DNA from: OMPR01 sp965183835
GTDB taxonomy: Bacteria; Pseudomonadota; Alphaproteobacteria; Rhodobacterales; Rhodobacteraceae
DNA length: 64,000 nucleotides
NCBI GenBank assembly: GCA_965183835.1
Contig: CBCYME010000010.1
Location: 124,001-188,000, forward strand
Direction of reading: 5' to 3'
Below the pieces are notes generated by a model. The model saw nothing but the letters and a program-made list of their open reading frames with translations. It was not told the origin of the DNA and did no database searches. Below are positions 27,782 through 36,747 of the stretch, piece by piece (within the stretch, counting starts at the first letter, position 1; every line of letters starts with the position of its first letter). The position numbers were made by a program, and so were the translations under genes.

Positions 27782-27926
27782 GCGGGGTAAACGCGGAGAG
27801 ATCTTAGTCGGGGTGCGGATGTCTTTTTGCAAGGAACGTCACAGTCTATTCAGAATCATGCGAGACCTTAAGGTGAACCAATCTTAAATGAAAAGACGCG
27901 GGTCATGTCCCGGCAAGAATCTGCCA

Positions 27927-27964
27927 AAACAAAAGCCGCCCACAAAGATGCGAGCGGCTTTTTT
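27927..27964 (-). terminator. terminator after aminotransferase gene
   Basis: AAAAGCCGC (27931-27939) pairs with GCGGCTTTT (27954-27962). On the minus strand the stem is followed by a T-rich run (TTTTGTTTT), fitting the aminotransferase transcript that ends at 27988. Confidence 0.8.
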
Positions 27965-27987
27965 GATTAATTTCTGTGGCTTAAGGC

Positions 27988-29172
27988 TCAGATACCTGAG
28001 TCGATGATCGCCTTGGCCAGAATGGGCACGGATTTTTCGTTCAGACCGGCGATGTTCATGCGGCTGTCGCCAACCATGTAAATGCCGTGCTCGGCGCGCA
28101 GTTTTTCGACCATCTCGGGCGTGGTGCCCAGACGCGAGAACATGCCCCGGTGTTGGGCAAGGAAACCAAACCGATCCGACCCGGACAGGCGCTGGAGTTC
28201 ATCCGCCAATTGCTGGCGCAGGGCCAGCATCGACAGGCGGGTTTCTTCCAGCTCGGCTTTCCAATCGGCGCAGAGTTCGGGGTTGTTCAGAATGGTGGTG
28301 ACAACACGCGCGCCGTGGTCTGGCGGGAACGAATAGTTCTGGCGGTTCAGGAACGACAGGGTCGCTTGGTTCAGCGCGGTCTGGCTGGCGTCATTGCTGA
28401 CGGCCATCAACAGGCCGGTGCGTTCGCGGTAGACCCCAAAGTTCTTGGAGCAGGACGCCGCGATCAGGCATTCCTTGACCGAGGAGGCCACCAGACGGGT
28501 CGCCTGTGCGTCTTCGTCGAGACCATCGCCAAAGCCCTGATAGGCAATGTCGATCATCGCCACGAGGTTCTTTTCGTTGATCAGATCAATCACCGCCTGC
28601 CACTGAACGAGGTTCAGGTTGGCGCCGGTTGGGTTGTGACAGCAGCCGTGCAACAGCACAACGTCGCCTGCGTTGGCTTGGCCCAGATCCTCGATCATGC
28701 CGTCGAAATCAACGCCACGGGTTTCGCTGTCGAAATAGCGGTAGGGGGCCACTTCGATACCCAGATAGTTGAGGATCGAAATGTGGTTGGGCCATGTGGG
28801 GTTGGACACGAACACACGCGCCTCGGGGCTGGCCATCTGGATCAGTTCAAACGCCTGACGACACGCGCCGGTGCCACCGGGGGTCGCGGCGGCACCAACG
28901 TTTTCACGGGCCACGGCATCGCCAAGGATCAGTTTGATCATCGCGTCCGAATAGGCCGGATCGCCGGTCAGGCTGACGTAGGCTTTGGATTCCTGTTCTT
29001 CCCACACGATCTTTTCTGCGGCTTTGACAGCGCGCATCACGGGCGTCACGCCATCGGCGTTTTTATAAACGCCCACACCCAGATCGATTTTCGTGTCGCG
29101 CGGGTCTTCGCGATACGCTTGCACAAGAGCCAGAATCTTATCTGCTGGCTGCGCCTTGAGGTTCTCGAACAT
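27988..29172 (-). CDS. aromatic/aspartate aminotransferase (class I)
   Basis: PLP-dependent aminotransferase of the AspC/TyrB group, 394 residues from ATG at 29172. GTGACRQAFEL binds the cofactor phosphate, NPTGANL and AYQGFGDGLD are family motifs, and the PLP lysine is in SCSKNFGVYRERTG. SRMNIAGLN precedes the C-terminus and holds the substrate carboxylate-binding Arg. The start overlaps the sseA stop by one base, so the two are coupled. The pair may link transamination of cysteine to 3-mercaptopyruvate with its desulfuration; this is inferred from context. Confidence 0.94.
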   Translation of the reverse strand: MFENLKAQPADKILALVQAYREDPRDTKIDLGVGVYKNADGVTPVMRAVKAAEKIVWEEQESKAYVSLTGDPAYSDAMIKLILGDAVARENVGAAATPGGTGACRQAFELIQMASPEARVFVSNPTWPNHISILNYLGIEVAPYRYFDSETRGVDFDGMIEDLGQANAGDVVLLHGCCHNPTGANLNLVQWQAVIDLINEKNLVAMIDIAYQGFGDGLDEDAQATRLVASSVKECLIAASCSKNFGVYRERTGLLMAVSNDASQTALNQATLSFLNRQNYSFPPDHGARVVTTILNNPELCADWKAELEETRLSMLALRQQLADELQRLSGSDRFGFLAQHRGMFSRLGTTPEMVEKLRAEHGIYMVGDSRMNIAGLNEKSVPILAKAIIDSGI

Positions 29173-30026
29173 CAGTTCTCTCCAGTTGCGACGGGCAGGG
29201 TTGGGAATGCACCCCATTCAGCCCAGGAGCCGTCATAAAGCGAGTAGTCGGATTTGCCCAAGCGATGCAGGGCAAGGGATAGGATCGCGGCGGTCACACC
29301 AGACCCGCAGGATGTGATGGCGGGCTTTTTCAGGTTGACGCCGGCGCGTTCAAAGATCGCGCGGGTATCATCGACCGACTTCATCGTGCCGTTCTTGGTG
29401 AGCAGATCGCCAAAGGGGACGTTCTTGGATCCCGGAATGTGGCCCGATCGCAGCCCCTCGCGGGGTTCGGCGGCTTTGCCCTGAAACCGGTCAGCAGCGC
29501 GGGCGTCGATGATTTCGTGATCGCCCAGTTTGGCGGCGGCTGAGACCTGTGTCACATCGCGCACCAGATGGTTTTGCACCCGCACTGTCATGTGACGATC
29601 CCGAATCACGGGGGGCAGATCTTCGATTTCGCGCCCTTCGGCCTGCCATTTGGGTAAGCCACCGTCCAGCACGGCGATGTTTTCTTGGCCCATCAGTTTG
29701 AACAGCCACCAAACGCGCGCGGCTGACATCAGCCCAGCGCCGTCATAGACAACAACCTGATGCCCGTCGCCAACGCCCATGGCGCGCATACGGGACATGA
29801 ATTTCTCAACCGGGGGCACCATATGCGGCAGGTCCGAGCGGTGATCGCTGATGTCGTCGATGTCAAAAAAGCGCGCGCCGGGAATGTGCGCGGCGTCATA
29901 TTCCGCCTTTGCAGTCCGGTTTTGTGCCGGCAAATACCACGACCCATCCAAAATCCGCAGATCCGGATCCTTGAGATGAGCGGCCAGCCAGTCGGTGGAC
30001 ACAAGAGTTTTCGGATCGTCCAGCAT
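29172..30026 (-). CDS. sseA: 3-mercaptopyruvate sulfurtransferase
   Basis: Two-domain rhodanese, 284 residues, moving sulfur from 3-mercaptopyruvate to a thiol or cyanide. The N-terminal inactive rhodanese domain (AAHIPGARFFDIDDISD, VVYDGAG) is followed by the catalytic domain with SGHIPGSKNVPF and the active-site loop CGSGVTA (Cys240). The CGSGVTA loop, rather than the CRKGVTA-type loop of thiosulfate enzymes, supports mercaptopyruvate. The aminotransferase encoded next could supply that substrate from cysteine. Confidence 0.94.
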   Translation of the reverse strand: MLDDPKTLVSTDWLAAHLKDPDLRILDGSWYLPAQNRTAKAEYDAAHIPGARFFDIDDISDHRSDLPHMVPPVEKFMSRMRAMGVGDGHQVVVYDGAGLMSAARVWWLFKLMGQENIAVLDGGLPKWQAEGREIEDLPPVIRDRHMTVRVQNHLVRDVTQVSAAAKLGDHEIIDARAADRFQGKAAEPREGLRSGHIPGSKNVPFGDLLTKNGTMKSVDDTRAIFERAGVNLKKPAITSCGSGVTAAILSLALHRLGKSDYSLYDGSWAEWGAFPTLPVATGEN

Positions 30027-30172
30027 GAGAGCCTCCCCTATCGCACACTTTGTCCCTACAACTGCGCAGGTGCAGGTTCAAGATTAGATGCCTATGAAGA
30101 ACAGGTATTCAAAAAATCAAAGCCCTTCGTCCAAATTATCTGTCTCTATGTGACGAAATGTACCCAGAGACA

Positions 30173-30964
30173 TCACATTTGACGAGGAATGACGCCTTTG
30201 GCCTGCAGCGCATTCAACACGTCCAGAATCGTTGCAGCCGATACATCGACCGAGCCTTGCAATTGCACCCCAACGCCGCCATCCCCGATTTCCCGCGTGC
30301 CGCCGGTGAAATTCTGCGGCGTGAGCGAGGCCAGTTCCGGCGGCAGGGTCAGGCAAATGGGGTGCTGTTCGAGAAAGGCGTCGCTGGTTTCAACAAACGT
30401 GTCCTGGGCCTTGGTCATGAAGTCGCGTTGATCGGCGACGCCATCCGCCGGATCCTTGAGGGCCAGAGCCAAGTCTTCGACACCGAAATACAGACACTGC
30501 CCCCGCACATTCACCGAGGCCGCCGCCGTCAGGCTGATGATTTCGGAAAACAGCTGTTCGCCACGATCAATGGGGCGCAGTTTGTCCCGATCGCAGGCAT
30601 AAAATTCCGCATGGAATTGCCCCTCGACCGAGAGGCTGTCGCCCTTGGCCGAGATCAGGATTTTGGGGTTAGACAGGCTGAGATTACAGCTGTCGACAAA
30701 CGGCTCTTGCGGAAAGGCGCTGCGCGCACCCTGTTGCAGCTGCCGCAGGTCCAGCATCACATCAAAGCCTAACCGGGATGGGGTTTGATCGGACAGATCC
30801 AAATCAACGGTATAGGGCAGTTCGGTGTCCTGCACCTGAACCGTTTCCGTCAGGCGATAACTGACCTGATCCGCCTGTGCCGCCGGTGCCCACAGGGCGG
30901 TTGCTGTCAGGCCGCAGATCACGGTCTGTCCCACACCGCGGGGCCACATCTTAGCAAACATCAT
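30173..30964 (-). CDS. secreted four-cysteine protein, paralogue A (unknown family)
   Basis: 263 residues with a signal peptide ending ALWAPAAQA. I do not recognise the family. Four cysteines in the mature part (93, 124, 157, 204) keep exactly the same spacing (31, 33, 47) as in the upstream neighbour, together with RGQCLYF, HPICLTLPPELASL and a C-terminal GTREIGDGGVG with GSVDVSAATI. This suggests two disulfides in a periplasmic or exported fold. Strong ribosome site AGGAGGGG precedes ATGATG, and the start overlaps the upstream stop. Clearly a tandem duplicate. Confidence 0.85.
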   Translation of the reverse strand: MMFAKMWPRGVGQTVICGLTATALWAPAAQADQVSYRLTETVQVQDTELPYTVDLDLSDQTPSRLGFDVMLDLRQLQQGARSAFPQEPFVDSCNLSLSNPKILISAKGDSLSVEGQFHAEFYACDRDKLRPIDRGEQLFSEIISLTAAASVNVRGQCLYFGVEDLALALKDPADGVADQRDFMTKAQDTFVETSDAFLEQHPICLTLPPELASLTPQNFTGGTREIGDGGVGVQLQGSVDVSAATILDVLNALQAKGVIPRQM

Positions 30965-31710
30965 TGCGTCCCCTCCTGCTTTTTTGCCTGCGCCAGCAAC
31001 AACAGATCCACCAATGTGGTCGCGCTGACATCGAGCGATCCGTTCAGGTAGGCCCCGATGCCGCCCTTGCCGATCTCATGCGTGCCGCCGGATCGGAAAT
31101 TCGGCTCTAACATTGCCAGTTCCGGGGGAAGTTCGGGGCAGATGGGGTTTTTGGCCAGCACCTCGGCGCTTTTCTCGAGGATCAGGGTTTGTGCCGTTTC
31201 GGTCAGGTTCAGCACATCCGCGACGCCGCCCAGAAACCCGGTTGGGTCCAGCGTCACGTCAACGAGTTTCAGCACAAGGCACTGGCCTTGGACCTCGGCG
31301 CTGGCCTTGGCTTGGAAATTGACGTTTTGCCCCAACAGCAACGCCCCCCGGTAATGGGTTTTGGGGTCATCATCATCGCACATGAAAAACTTGGCCTGAA
31401 ACTGTCCGCTGACGGCGATGGCTTTGCCCTCGGCGTGGGCCTCGGCGATGGCGAGCGCATATTTTGCCTTACAGGTTTCTTGCAGAACGCCGGAAAACAG
31501 CCCCGGCGCGTTGGCCTGCACGTGGCGCATATCCAACACAGCCGCGATGCCCATCCGGGTCTGGCCCGCCTCGCGCAGGCGGATGTTCAACGCATAGGGA
31601 ATATGTGCGCCCTTGGCGGCCACGATACGCGAGATGGAGAGATTGAAATCCTCGGCATATGCGGGCCCGCAGATAAGGCAGAGGGCCGCGACCATCAGCG
31701 GGCCGCCCAT
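30961..31710 (-). CDS. secreted four-cysteine protein, paralogue B (unknown family)
   Basis: 249 residues from the ATG at 31710, which places a signal peptide (PLMVAALCLICGPAYA) at the N-terminus; a GTG at 31797 would add 29 residues and no start has a good ribosome site. Cysteines 80, 111, 144 and 191 match paralogue A in spacing. Shared blocks are GQCLVLKL, NPICPELPPELAML and GTHEIGKGGIG with GSLDVSATTL. Overlaps paralogue A by ATGA. Function unknown. Downstream order B then A, co-transcribed leftward. Confidence 0.82.
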   Translation of the reverse strand: MGGPLMVAALCLICGPAYAEDFNLSISRIVAAKGAHIPYALNIRLREAGQTRMGIAAVLDMRHVQANAPGLFSGVLQETCKAKYALAIAEAHAEGKAIAVSGQFQAKFFMCDDDDPKTHYRGALLLGQNVNFQAKASAEVQGQCLVLKLVDVTLDPTGFLGGVADVLNLTETAQTLILEKSAEVLAKNPICPELPPELAMLEPNFRSGGTHEIGKGGIGAYLNGSLDVSATTLVDLLLLAQAKKQEGTQ

Positions 31711-31878
31711 TTGGGAAAGAACACGTCGAAATTGGTCAGCGGCCCGTCCAACAAACACGTTTCGGCCGATTGAAATGTCAGGCAAAATCGCCCCCACAGA
31801 AAAGAAATCTATCTTAACCTAGCAGCCCTGCTTTGTATCCGTCATCCACTAAATCCCACGCCACGTGAACACCGCCCG

Positions 31879-32238
31879 TCAATGTCCTGGATCGGTGGGC
31901 TCCAAGGGGATGGGCTCACGGGGGCCCAGCTTGGCCTCGATCTGTTTGCGGCAGTTTTCCAAACCGCCGGGACCACAGTCCAGTTTTTCCCCGTCAATGT
32001 ACGTGGAATAGGTACGGACGAGGACTTCGCCTGTCTTAAGGTCACGGCCCGTGTCGATCTGAACCTCGTAGTTTTTGCCCTGAACAAAGAGCAGCGTCTT
32101 TTCACCGGTCCACGCCATTTCATTGCCAGCAGGCGTTATGCCAATAGATTCCGCATAGTCTTCGGTGATGGGATCGCAGGCGGTCAAAAACATGAGCCCA
32201 CCACAAAACACTGTGGTCGAAATAACACCACGCATCAT
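31879..32238 (-). CDS. small lipoprotein, unknown function
   Basis: 119 residues, ATG at 32238 five bases behind a perfect GGAGG. The signal peptide has lipobox FLTAC (Cys21). The mature part is mostly beta-strand (KTLLFVQGKNYEVQID, EVLVRTYSTYID) with two further cysteines in KLDCGPGGLENC. It lies upstream of the four-cysteine pair on the same strand, so these may be one transcript of envelope proteins. Confidence 0.78.
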   Translation of the reverse strand: MMRGVISTTVFCGGLMFLTACDPITEDYAESIGITPAGNEMAWTGEKTLLFVQGKNYEVQIDTGRDLKTGEVLVRTYSTYIDGEKLDCGPGGLENCRKQIEAKLGPREPIPLEPTDPGH

Positions 32239-32360
32239 GATTTCCTCCAAATTTTTGGATGTAATCAGTCTGTGGGGAAGATGGTTTTATGTCAACAAAC
32301 ACAACCCGAGGGCGCTATTTCACAGCTATAGGCTGAGCCACCGTGTCGGCCCGCAAGGGT

Positions 32361-32837
32361 TTAGCTGTGGTCTTTCATCAGGCGGGATTTCTGGCGGGAC
32401 CAGTCGCGTTTGGCTTCGCTGGCGCGTTTGTCGTGGTTCTGTTTGCCCTTGGCGATGCCGATTTTGATCTTGGCCATGCCCTTGTGGTTAAAATACATAA
32501 CCAGCGGCACCAAGGTCATGCCTTTGCGCTGTGTTGCGTTCCACAGATCAGACATCTGTTTGCGCGACACCAACAGTTTGCGGCGGCGGCGTTCTTCGTG
32601 TTTGAACACCTTGGCCTGCGCATAGGGCGCGATGTAGGAATTCACCAACCACAGCTCGCCATCATCAACCGCAGCATAGCTTTCGGCGATGTTTGTGCCG
32701 CCCATACGCATGGATTTGACCTCGGACCCTTCCAGAATGATTCCGCATTCCAGATCGTCGTCGATCGCATAATCGTAACGCGCACGCCGGTTTTCGGCGA
32801 TTACCTTGTAGTTGGGGTCTGATTTTGTCTGAGCCAT
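32361..32837 (-). CDS. smpB: SsrA-binding protein
   Basis: Binds tmRNA and takes it to stalled ribosomes for trans-translation. The 158 residues match SmpB: AENRRARYDYAI, GIILEGSEVKSMR, SYIAPYAQAKVF, KLLVSRKQM and a basic C-terminal tail KRDWSRQKSRLMKDHS that enters the mRNA channel. The ATG at 32837 is used; the frame stays open upstream through the region before the riboswitch, but without family similarity. The tmRNA gene is not in this window. Confidence 0.95.
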   Translation of the reverse strand: MAQTKSDPNYKVIAENRRARYDYAIDDDLECGIILEGSEVKSMRMGGTNIAESYAAVDDGELWLVNSYIAPYAQAKVFKHEERRRRKLLVSRKQMSDLWNATQRKGMTLVPLVMYFNHKGMAKIKIGIAKGKQNHDKRASEAKRDWSRQKSRLMKDHS

Positions 32838-32949
32838 AATAGTGGCAGACTTAGGCCCCCCTGCGCCCCTGCGCAAGTCGCAGCTGCGGCATTTGTATAA
32901 TCCCGTGTCTTGGATGCTTGACAGAGACGCGCGCGCAGGCGACGTCTGC

Positions 32950-33140
32950 GTCACGGTTTCTGATGGGGTACGTGCCCCTGAGGGATGAAAAAGGGAATCC
33001 GGTACGGTCTCGCAAACTAACTCCGGAGCTGCCCCCGCAACTGTAAGCGGTGTGTCTGCCCAAATTACCACTGACCGAGGACGCCGGTTGGGAAGGTTGG
33101 GCCAGACAGGACACCGCAAGCCAGGAGACCTGCCGTATTC
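32950..33140 (+). ncRNA. cobalamin (AdoCbl) riboswitch
   Basis: Class I cobalamin riboswitch landmarks in order: GATGAAAAAGGGAATCCGGT near 32985-33003, CCGGAGCTGCCCCCGCAACTG near 33023-33043, GTAAGCGG, the ACCACTG element near 33067 and the B12 box GCCAGGAGACCTGCC at 33120-33134. It lies 83 bases before the start of the CbiM-like permease. Between them CCCCCGGGTGATCCGGGG can form a hairpin ahead of the AAGGAG site, a possible expression platform. Edges are approximate. Confidence 0.95.
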
Positions 33141-33222
33141 ACGGGCTTTGCCCATCCTTATCCCCCCGGGTGATCCGGGGCCAAACCAATGCCGTCGGGT
33201 GTGACGGTAAGGAGTATAGACT

Positions 33223-33900
33223 ATGCATATCGAACCTGGCGTCGTGACCGGCGCAAAACTGTTGCTCAGCTATGGCACGGCTGCGGGCGCGGGCCTGATG
33301 GGCTTGAAAATGACCGCCGACAGCATGCGCGACAGCGGTGCCGTATCCTTGATCGCGCGCAGCGTGCTGACCACCGGATTGGTGTTTACCTTTTTTGAAA
33401 TCCTGCCGCACTTTCCGGTGGGTGTATCCGAGGTGCATTTCATCCTCGGCTCGACCCTGTTTCTGCTGTTCGGGGCTGCGCCTGCGGCCATCGGATTGGT
33501 GGCGGGTCTGTTCATTCAGAGCTTTTTTCTGGCGCCGTTTGATCTGCCGCAGTTTGGCATGAACATGACCACCCTGTTGGTGCCGCTGTTTGCGATGCAG
33601 ATGCTGGCGAAAAAGATCATCGCGCCTGACACCGCTTATGTGGATCTGAAATACACGCAAGCGCTGGCGCTTTCGACGGCGTATCAGGGCGGCGTTGTTG
33701 CGTGGGTCGCGTTCTGGGCGTTTTATGGTCAGGGCTTTGGTGCCGAGAACCTTGCTGCTGTGACCGGTTTTGGCGCGGCGTATATGCTGGTTGTTCTGAT
33801 CGAACCGCTGGCCGATCTGGCCGTGTTGGCCGGGGCAAAATCCTTGCGTGACATGACCCGTTTTGGGTTGTTCACACCGCGTCTGCACAGCGCCGAGTAA
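33223..33900 (+). CDS. CbiM-like ECF-type permease under B12 control
   Basis: Integral membrane protein, 225 residues, about six helices. The N-terminal MHIEPG resembles the metal-binding MHI start of CbiM substrate subunits of cobalt ECF transporters; the conserved HFPVGVSEVHFILGSTLFL block and PFDLPQFGMNMTTLLVPLF are typical of the alphaproteobacterial form. No CbiN, CbiQ or CbiO gene follows. Control by the riboswitch points to cobalt or a corrinoid precursor as cargo. ATG follows AAGGAG. Confidence 0.85.
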   Translation: MHIEPGVVTGAKLLLSYGTAAGAGLMGLKMTADSMRDSGAVSLIARSVLTTGLVFTFFEILPHFPVGVSEVHFILGSTLFLLFGAAPAAIGLVAGLFIQSFFLAPFDLPQFGMNMTTLLVPLFAMQMLAKKIIAPDTAYVDLKYTQALALSTAYQGGVVAWVAFWAFYGQGFGAENLAAVTGFGAAYMLVVLIEPLADLAVLAGAKSLRDMTRFGLFTPRLHSAE

Positions 33901-33919
33901 GCCAAATCAGCGTGCCGCG

Positions 33920-34180
33920 TTAAGTTGCGCGGCGCGCCTTTAGGGCCTGTATGATCCCGATCAGGCTAATGATGACCCAGAAGCCTTCCATCAACACGGA
34001 CGGCAGGTTGAAATTGTGGCTGAGCGAATAGAGCAGCAACAGCGCGCCAAGCAGGTTGACCACAGGAAACATCAGATCCTCGGAATTCAATATCCGGATC
34101 TGCGTTGCGAAATAGGCAAACGCGATAAACAGCGTGCCCACAGTGCCCACCAGATCTGGCCAGCTTAGCGATTGAAACAT
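33920..34180 (-). CDS. small membrane protein, CBU_0592-like
   Basis: 86 residues with three probable membrane helices (VGTVGTLFIAFAYFATQI, NLLGALLLLYSL, GFWVIISLIGIIQAL). It resembles the widespread short CBU_0592 family of unknown function (NLLGA and DFNLP/FNLPS signatures). It lies convergent with the CbiM-like gene, behind a G-rich ribosome site. No role can be assigned. Confidence 0.78.
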   Translation of the reverse strand: MFQSLSWPDLVGTVGTLFIAFAYFATQIRILNSEDLMFPVVNLLGALLLLYSLSHNFNLPSVLMEGFWVIISLIGIIQALKARRAT

Positions 34181-34220
34181 ACCCGCCCCCTTGTCTCGCG
34201 TCTCATTTTCTGCGCGACAT

Positions 34221-35150
34221 CTAGCGTGGGGCGACGCCCTTCACAACGCCAGACGGGGCGACATCCTTGGCCAGAAAATCCGCCAGCATATCAAACACCA
34301 AACGGATGCGCCGGGCGGTGTGCAGCTCGCGATGTGTTGTCAACCAGACCGGAAAGCTGACTGGTTGCAGGTCTGACACGACCTGCTCGACCGCGGTGCT
34401 GCGGCGGGCCACTTGGTCGGCCATCAGCGACAGGCCCAACCCCTGTTCCACCATCGCCCATGCGGCAACGCCCGAGGCCGATCCCATGCGGAAATTGTCA
34501 GGCTGCAACGTGACGCCCTGATCGGCAAAGAATTCCAACATGCGCGGCACTTGGCCAAAAGATACGAAATCATGGGTTTTCAGGTCCTCGACCGAGGTCG
34601 GACGCCCGCGCCGGTTCAAATAGCTAGGTGCGCCGTACAGCCCCGCCGTCGCCTCGGCCACCAGCCGGGCAATCAGATCCGGCTGTTCCGGGCGCACGTG
34701 GCGAATGGCGATATCGGCCTCGCGTTGCTGCAAATCCCGGACATCATCGGCAGACACCAGATCCACCACCAGCTTTGGCGCGATCTCACGCAGGCGCAAC
34801 AGGACGGGCGGCAAGACATAGGCACAGTATACCTCGGACGCGGTGATGCGCACTGTGCCCTCGATCGCCTGAGACTGACCGCTTGCGACCAAAGACACCC
34901 GCATCGCCGCATCGCGCATGGCGCGCGCATGATCCAGCAGCTCGGCCCCCGGCTGGGTCAAGATCAAGGCCCGGCCTGTGCGTTCGAACAGGGTCACGCC
35001 CAGCTCTTCCTCTAGCGCGGTCACTTGGCGGCCCAAGGTGGGTTGCGTTTGCCCCAACACCCGCGCGGCGGCTGACAGCGACCCTTCTTCGGCCGTGGCC
35101 AGAAAGGCGCGGATATGGGACCAATCAAATGAGATGCTCTGCCAGTTCAT
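34221..35150 (-). CDS. LysR-family regulator
   Basis: 309-residue LTTR. The helix-turn-helix LSAAARVLGQTQPTLGRQVTALEEELGVTLF is at about 24-55 and the effector-binding domain from ~90. It diverges from a small methyltransferase gene with an 85-base gap containing AT-rich T-N11-A-like motifs, so it probably regulates that gene or itself. Co-inducer unknown. Unlike the LysR gene at 5 kb, this one is intact. Confidence 0.92.
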   Translation of the reverse strand: MNWQSISFDWSHIRAFLATAEEGSLSAAARVLGQTQPTLGRQVTALEEELGVTLFERTGRALILTQPGAELLDHARAMRDAAMRVSLVASGQSQAIEGTVRITASEVYCAYVLPPVLLRLREIAPKLVVDLVSADDVRDLQQREADIAIRHVRPEQPDLIARLVAEATAGLYGAPSYLNRRGRPTSVEDLKTHDFVSFGQVPRMLEFFADQGVTLQPDNFRMGSASGVAAWAMVEQGLGLSLMADQVARRSTAVEQVVSDLQPVSFPVWLTTHRELHTARRIRLVFDMLADFLAKDVAPSGVVKGVAPR

Positions 35151-35235
35151 GCATTTGTGTATAGCAACCGTGCATATTTCAGCAATTCATCATTGATCTT
35201 TGCATAGGTAAAACCAGCGCAAAGGAGATTTGAAC

Positions 35236-35874
35236 ATGATCGAGCCAACAGCATTCTGGGACAGCATCGCGGAGAAATACGCCAAGCGTCCGATCACGGA
35301 TCTGGAGGCCTATCAGTATTCTCTGGATCGGACCCGGACTTACCTCGCCCCAACCGATCACGTGCTTGAGCTGGGCTGTGGCACCGGCTCAACCGCGCTT
35401 TTGCTGGCGGACAGCGTGGCCCGCTATATCGCCAGCGATCTGTCGCCCAAGATGATTGAAATCGGCCAAGCCAAGGCCAAGACCCAAGGAATAGACAATG
35501 TGGAGTTCATTGCGACGGATGTATCTGATGCGCAGCCTGCGGGCACGGTTTATGATACAGTGCTGGCCCTGAACCTGCTGCATCTGCTGCAGGATCTGCC
35601 CACGCGCCTGTCTGAAATTCACGGCCTGATCAAACCCGGTGGGCTGCTGATTTCAAAAACCGTCTGCCTGCCCACCAAAGGCCTGCCGCTGAAGTATCGG
35701 CTGATGAAGGGCATCCTGCCGCTGGCGCAGATGTTGGGCAAAGCGCCCTATGTGAACTTTATGACCACAACCAAGTTGGAACAGATCATTGCCGCGGCTG
35801 GGTTTGAGATCCTTGAAACCGGCAGCTATCCGGTGATGTTGCCCGGCCGCTATGTGGTCGCGCGCAAGATTTAG
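35236..35874 (+). CDS. class I SAM-dependent methyltransferase
   Basis: 212 residues. Motif I VLELGCGTGST near 40-50, motif II ASDLSPKMIE, motif III FIATDVSD and LKPGG-like LIKPGGLLIS. The C-terminal part (LPLAQMLGKAPYVNFMTTTKLEQII) resembles small lipid or quinone-type methyltransferases, but substrate cannot be told. ATG at 35236 follows AAAGGAG; the TTG six bases upstream is too close to the ribosome site. Confidence 0.88.
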   Translation: MIEPTAFWDSIAEKYAKRPITDLEAYQYSLDRTRTYLAPTDHVLELGCGTGSTALLLADSVARYIASDLSPKMIEIGQAKAKTQGIDNVEFIATDVSDAQPAGTVYDTVLALNLLHLLQDLPTRLSEIHGLIKPGGLLISKTVCLPTKGLPLKYRLMKGILPLAQMLGKAPYVNFMTTTKLEQIIAAAGFEILETGSYPVMLPGRYVVARKI

Positions 35875-35901
35875 GGCAAAGCGCGCTGTGCGGTGTTGGG
35901 G

Positions 35902-36663
35902 TTAACGGCGATCAAAAACCGCGATCATCTCTTGTCTGAGACGTGCAACATCTTCGTCCACTGTCGCGGTTAGATCGCACTCAAAGGGTGGCAACACCTC
36001 GATCCGGACGGTGCCGCTGTGGGGAAAGAACTTGCCGCGCGGCAGCAACCTGTCTGAGTCCAGAATGACAATCGGGCGGATGCTGCGCCCGGTGTCCCGC
36101 GCCACCAGCACTGCCCCGGCTTTGAATTCGCCCAACGTGTCGGTGTTTGTGCGCGTCCCTTCGGGAAACAGGACCACCGACCGGCGATCTGGCATATCGC
36201 GCACCGCCTGTGTCAGTGTTTCCAACGCCAGCTTGCCGTTGCGGCGATCCACTTCGACCAAGCCCGCGCCGGTGAATCCGGTGCGCAGGAGGGCGGCATC
36301 GCACAGCTCTTTCTTGGCGGCGAAGGTGAACCATTTTTGATCTGGCACCACATCCATCAAGGTGAACCCGTCCAAATGGCTGAGGTGATTGATCACAATC
36401 AGGCTGCCGGTGTCATCGCGCAGCGCGCGCCTGTCGGCCTCGGACATTTCGACCCGGATGCTAAGCAGCCACAACAAGCGCGAACAGGCCCGTTTGACCA
36501 GTCTCCAATACCAGCCGCGAAACCCGGTGCGGCGCGCGCACAACAGCGGAACAAAGGCGATGAACAGGAAATAGAACGGCCCAAGGACCAGCAGCACAGC
36601 GCGTTTGGCCAGCTGCGCGATCTTCATACTCCCTGCGCCCTGTGGGTTGGGTTGATCTGCCAT
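35902..36663 (-). CDS. PlsC-type 1-acyl-glycerol-3-phosphate acyltransferase
   Basis: Inner-membrane acyltransferase of the PlsC family, 253 residues. N-terminal membrane helices (AVLLVLGPFYFLFIAFVPLL), catalytic H-x4-D in NHLSHLD, and the glycerol-phosphate-binding FPEGTRTN block. It could acylate lysophosphatidate or another lysolipid such as an ornithine-lipid precursor. ATG at 36663 or 36627 are both possible. No lipid genes adjoin it. Confidence 0.9.
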   Translation of the reverse strand: MADQPNPQGAGSMKIAQLAKRAVLLVLGPFYFLFIAFVPLLCARRTGFRGWYWRLVKRACSRLLWLLSIRVEMSEADRRALRDDTGSLIVINHLSHLDGFTLMDVVPDQKWFTFAAKKELCDAALLRTGFTGAGLVEVDRRNGKLALETLTQAVRDMPDRRSVVLFPEGTRTNTDTLGEFKAGAVLVARDTGRSIRPIVILDSDRLLPRGKFFPHSGTVRIEVLPPFECDLTATVDEDVARLRQEMIAVFDRR

Positions 36664-36747
36664 GGCATATGTTGCTTTCCCCCGTCGGGATGGTCAGGCG
36701 ATATAGGGCCCGCAGGCCGCGTGTCGGGGTCGGGTTTGAAACGCAGT

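Noticed and set aside
28087..29238. 383-residue open frame opposite the aminotransferase
   Set aside because: The aminotransferase has its PLP lysine and all family motifs; the antisense frame has none.
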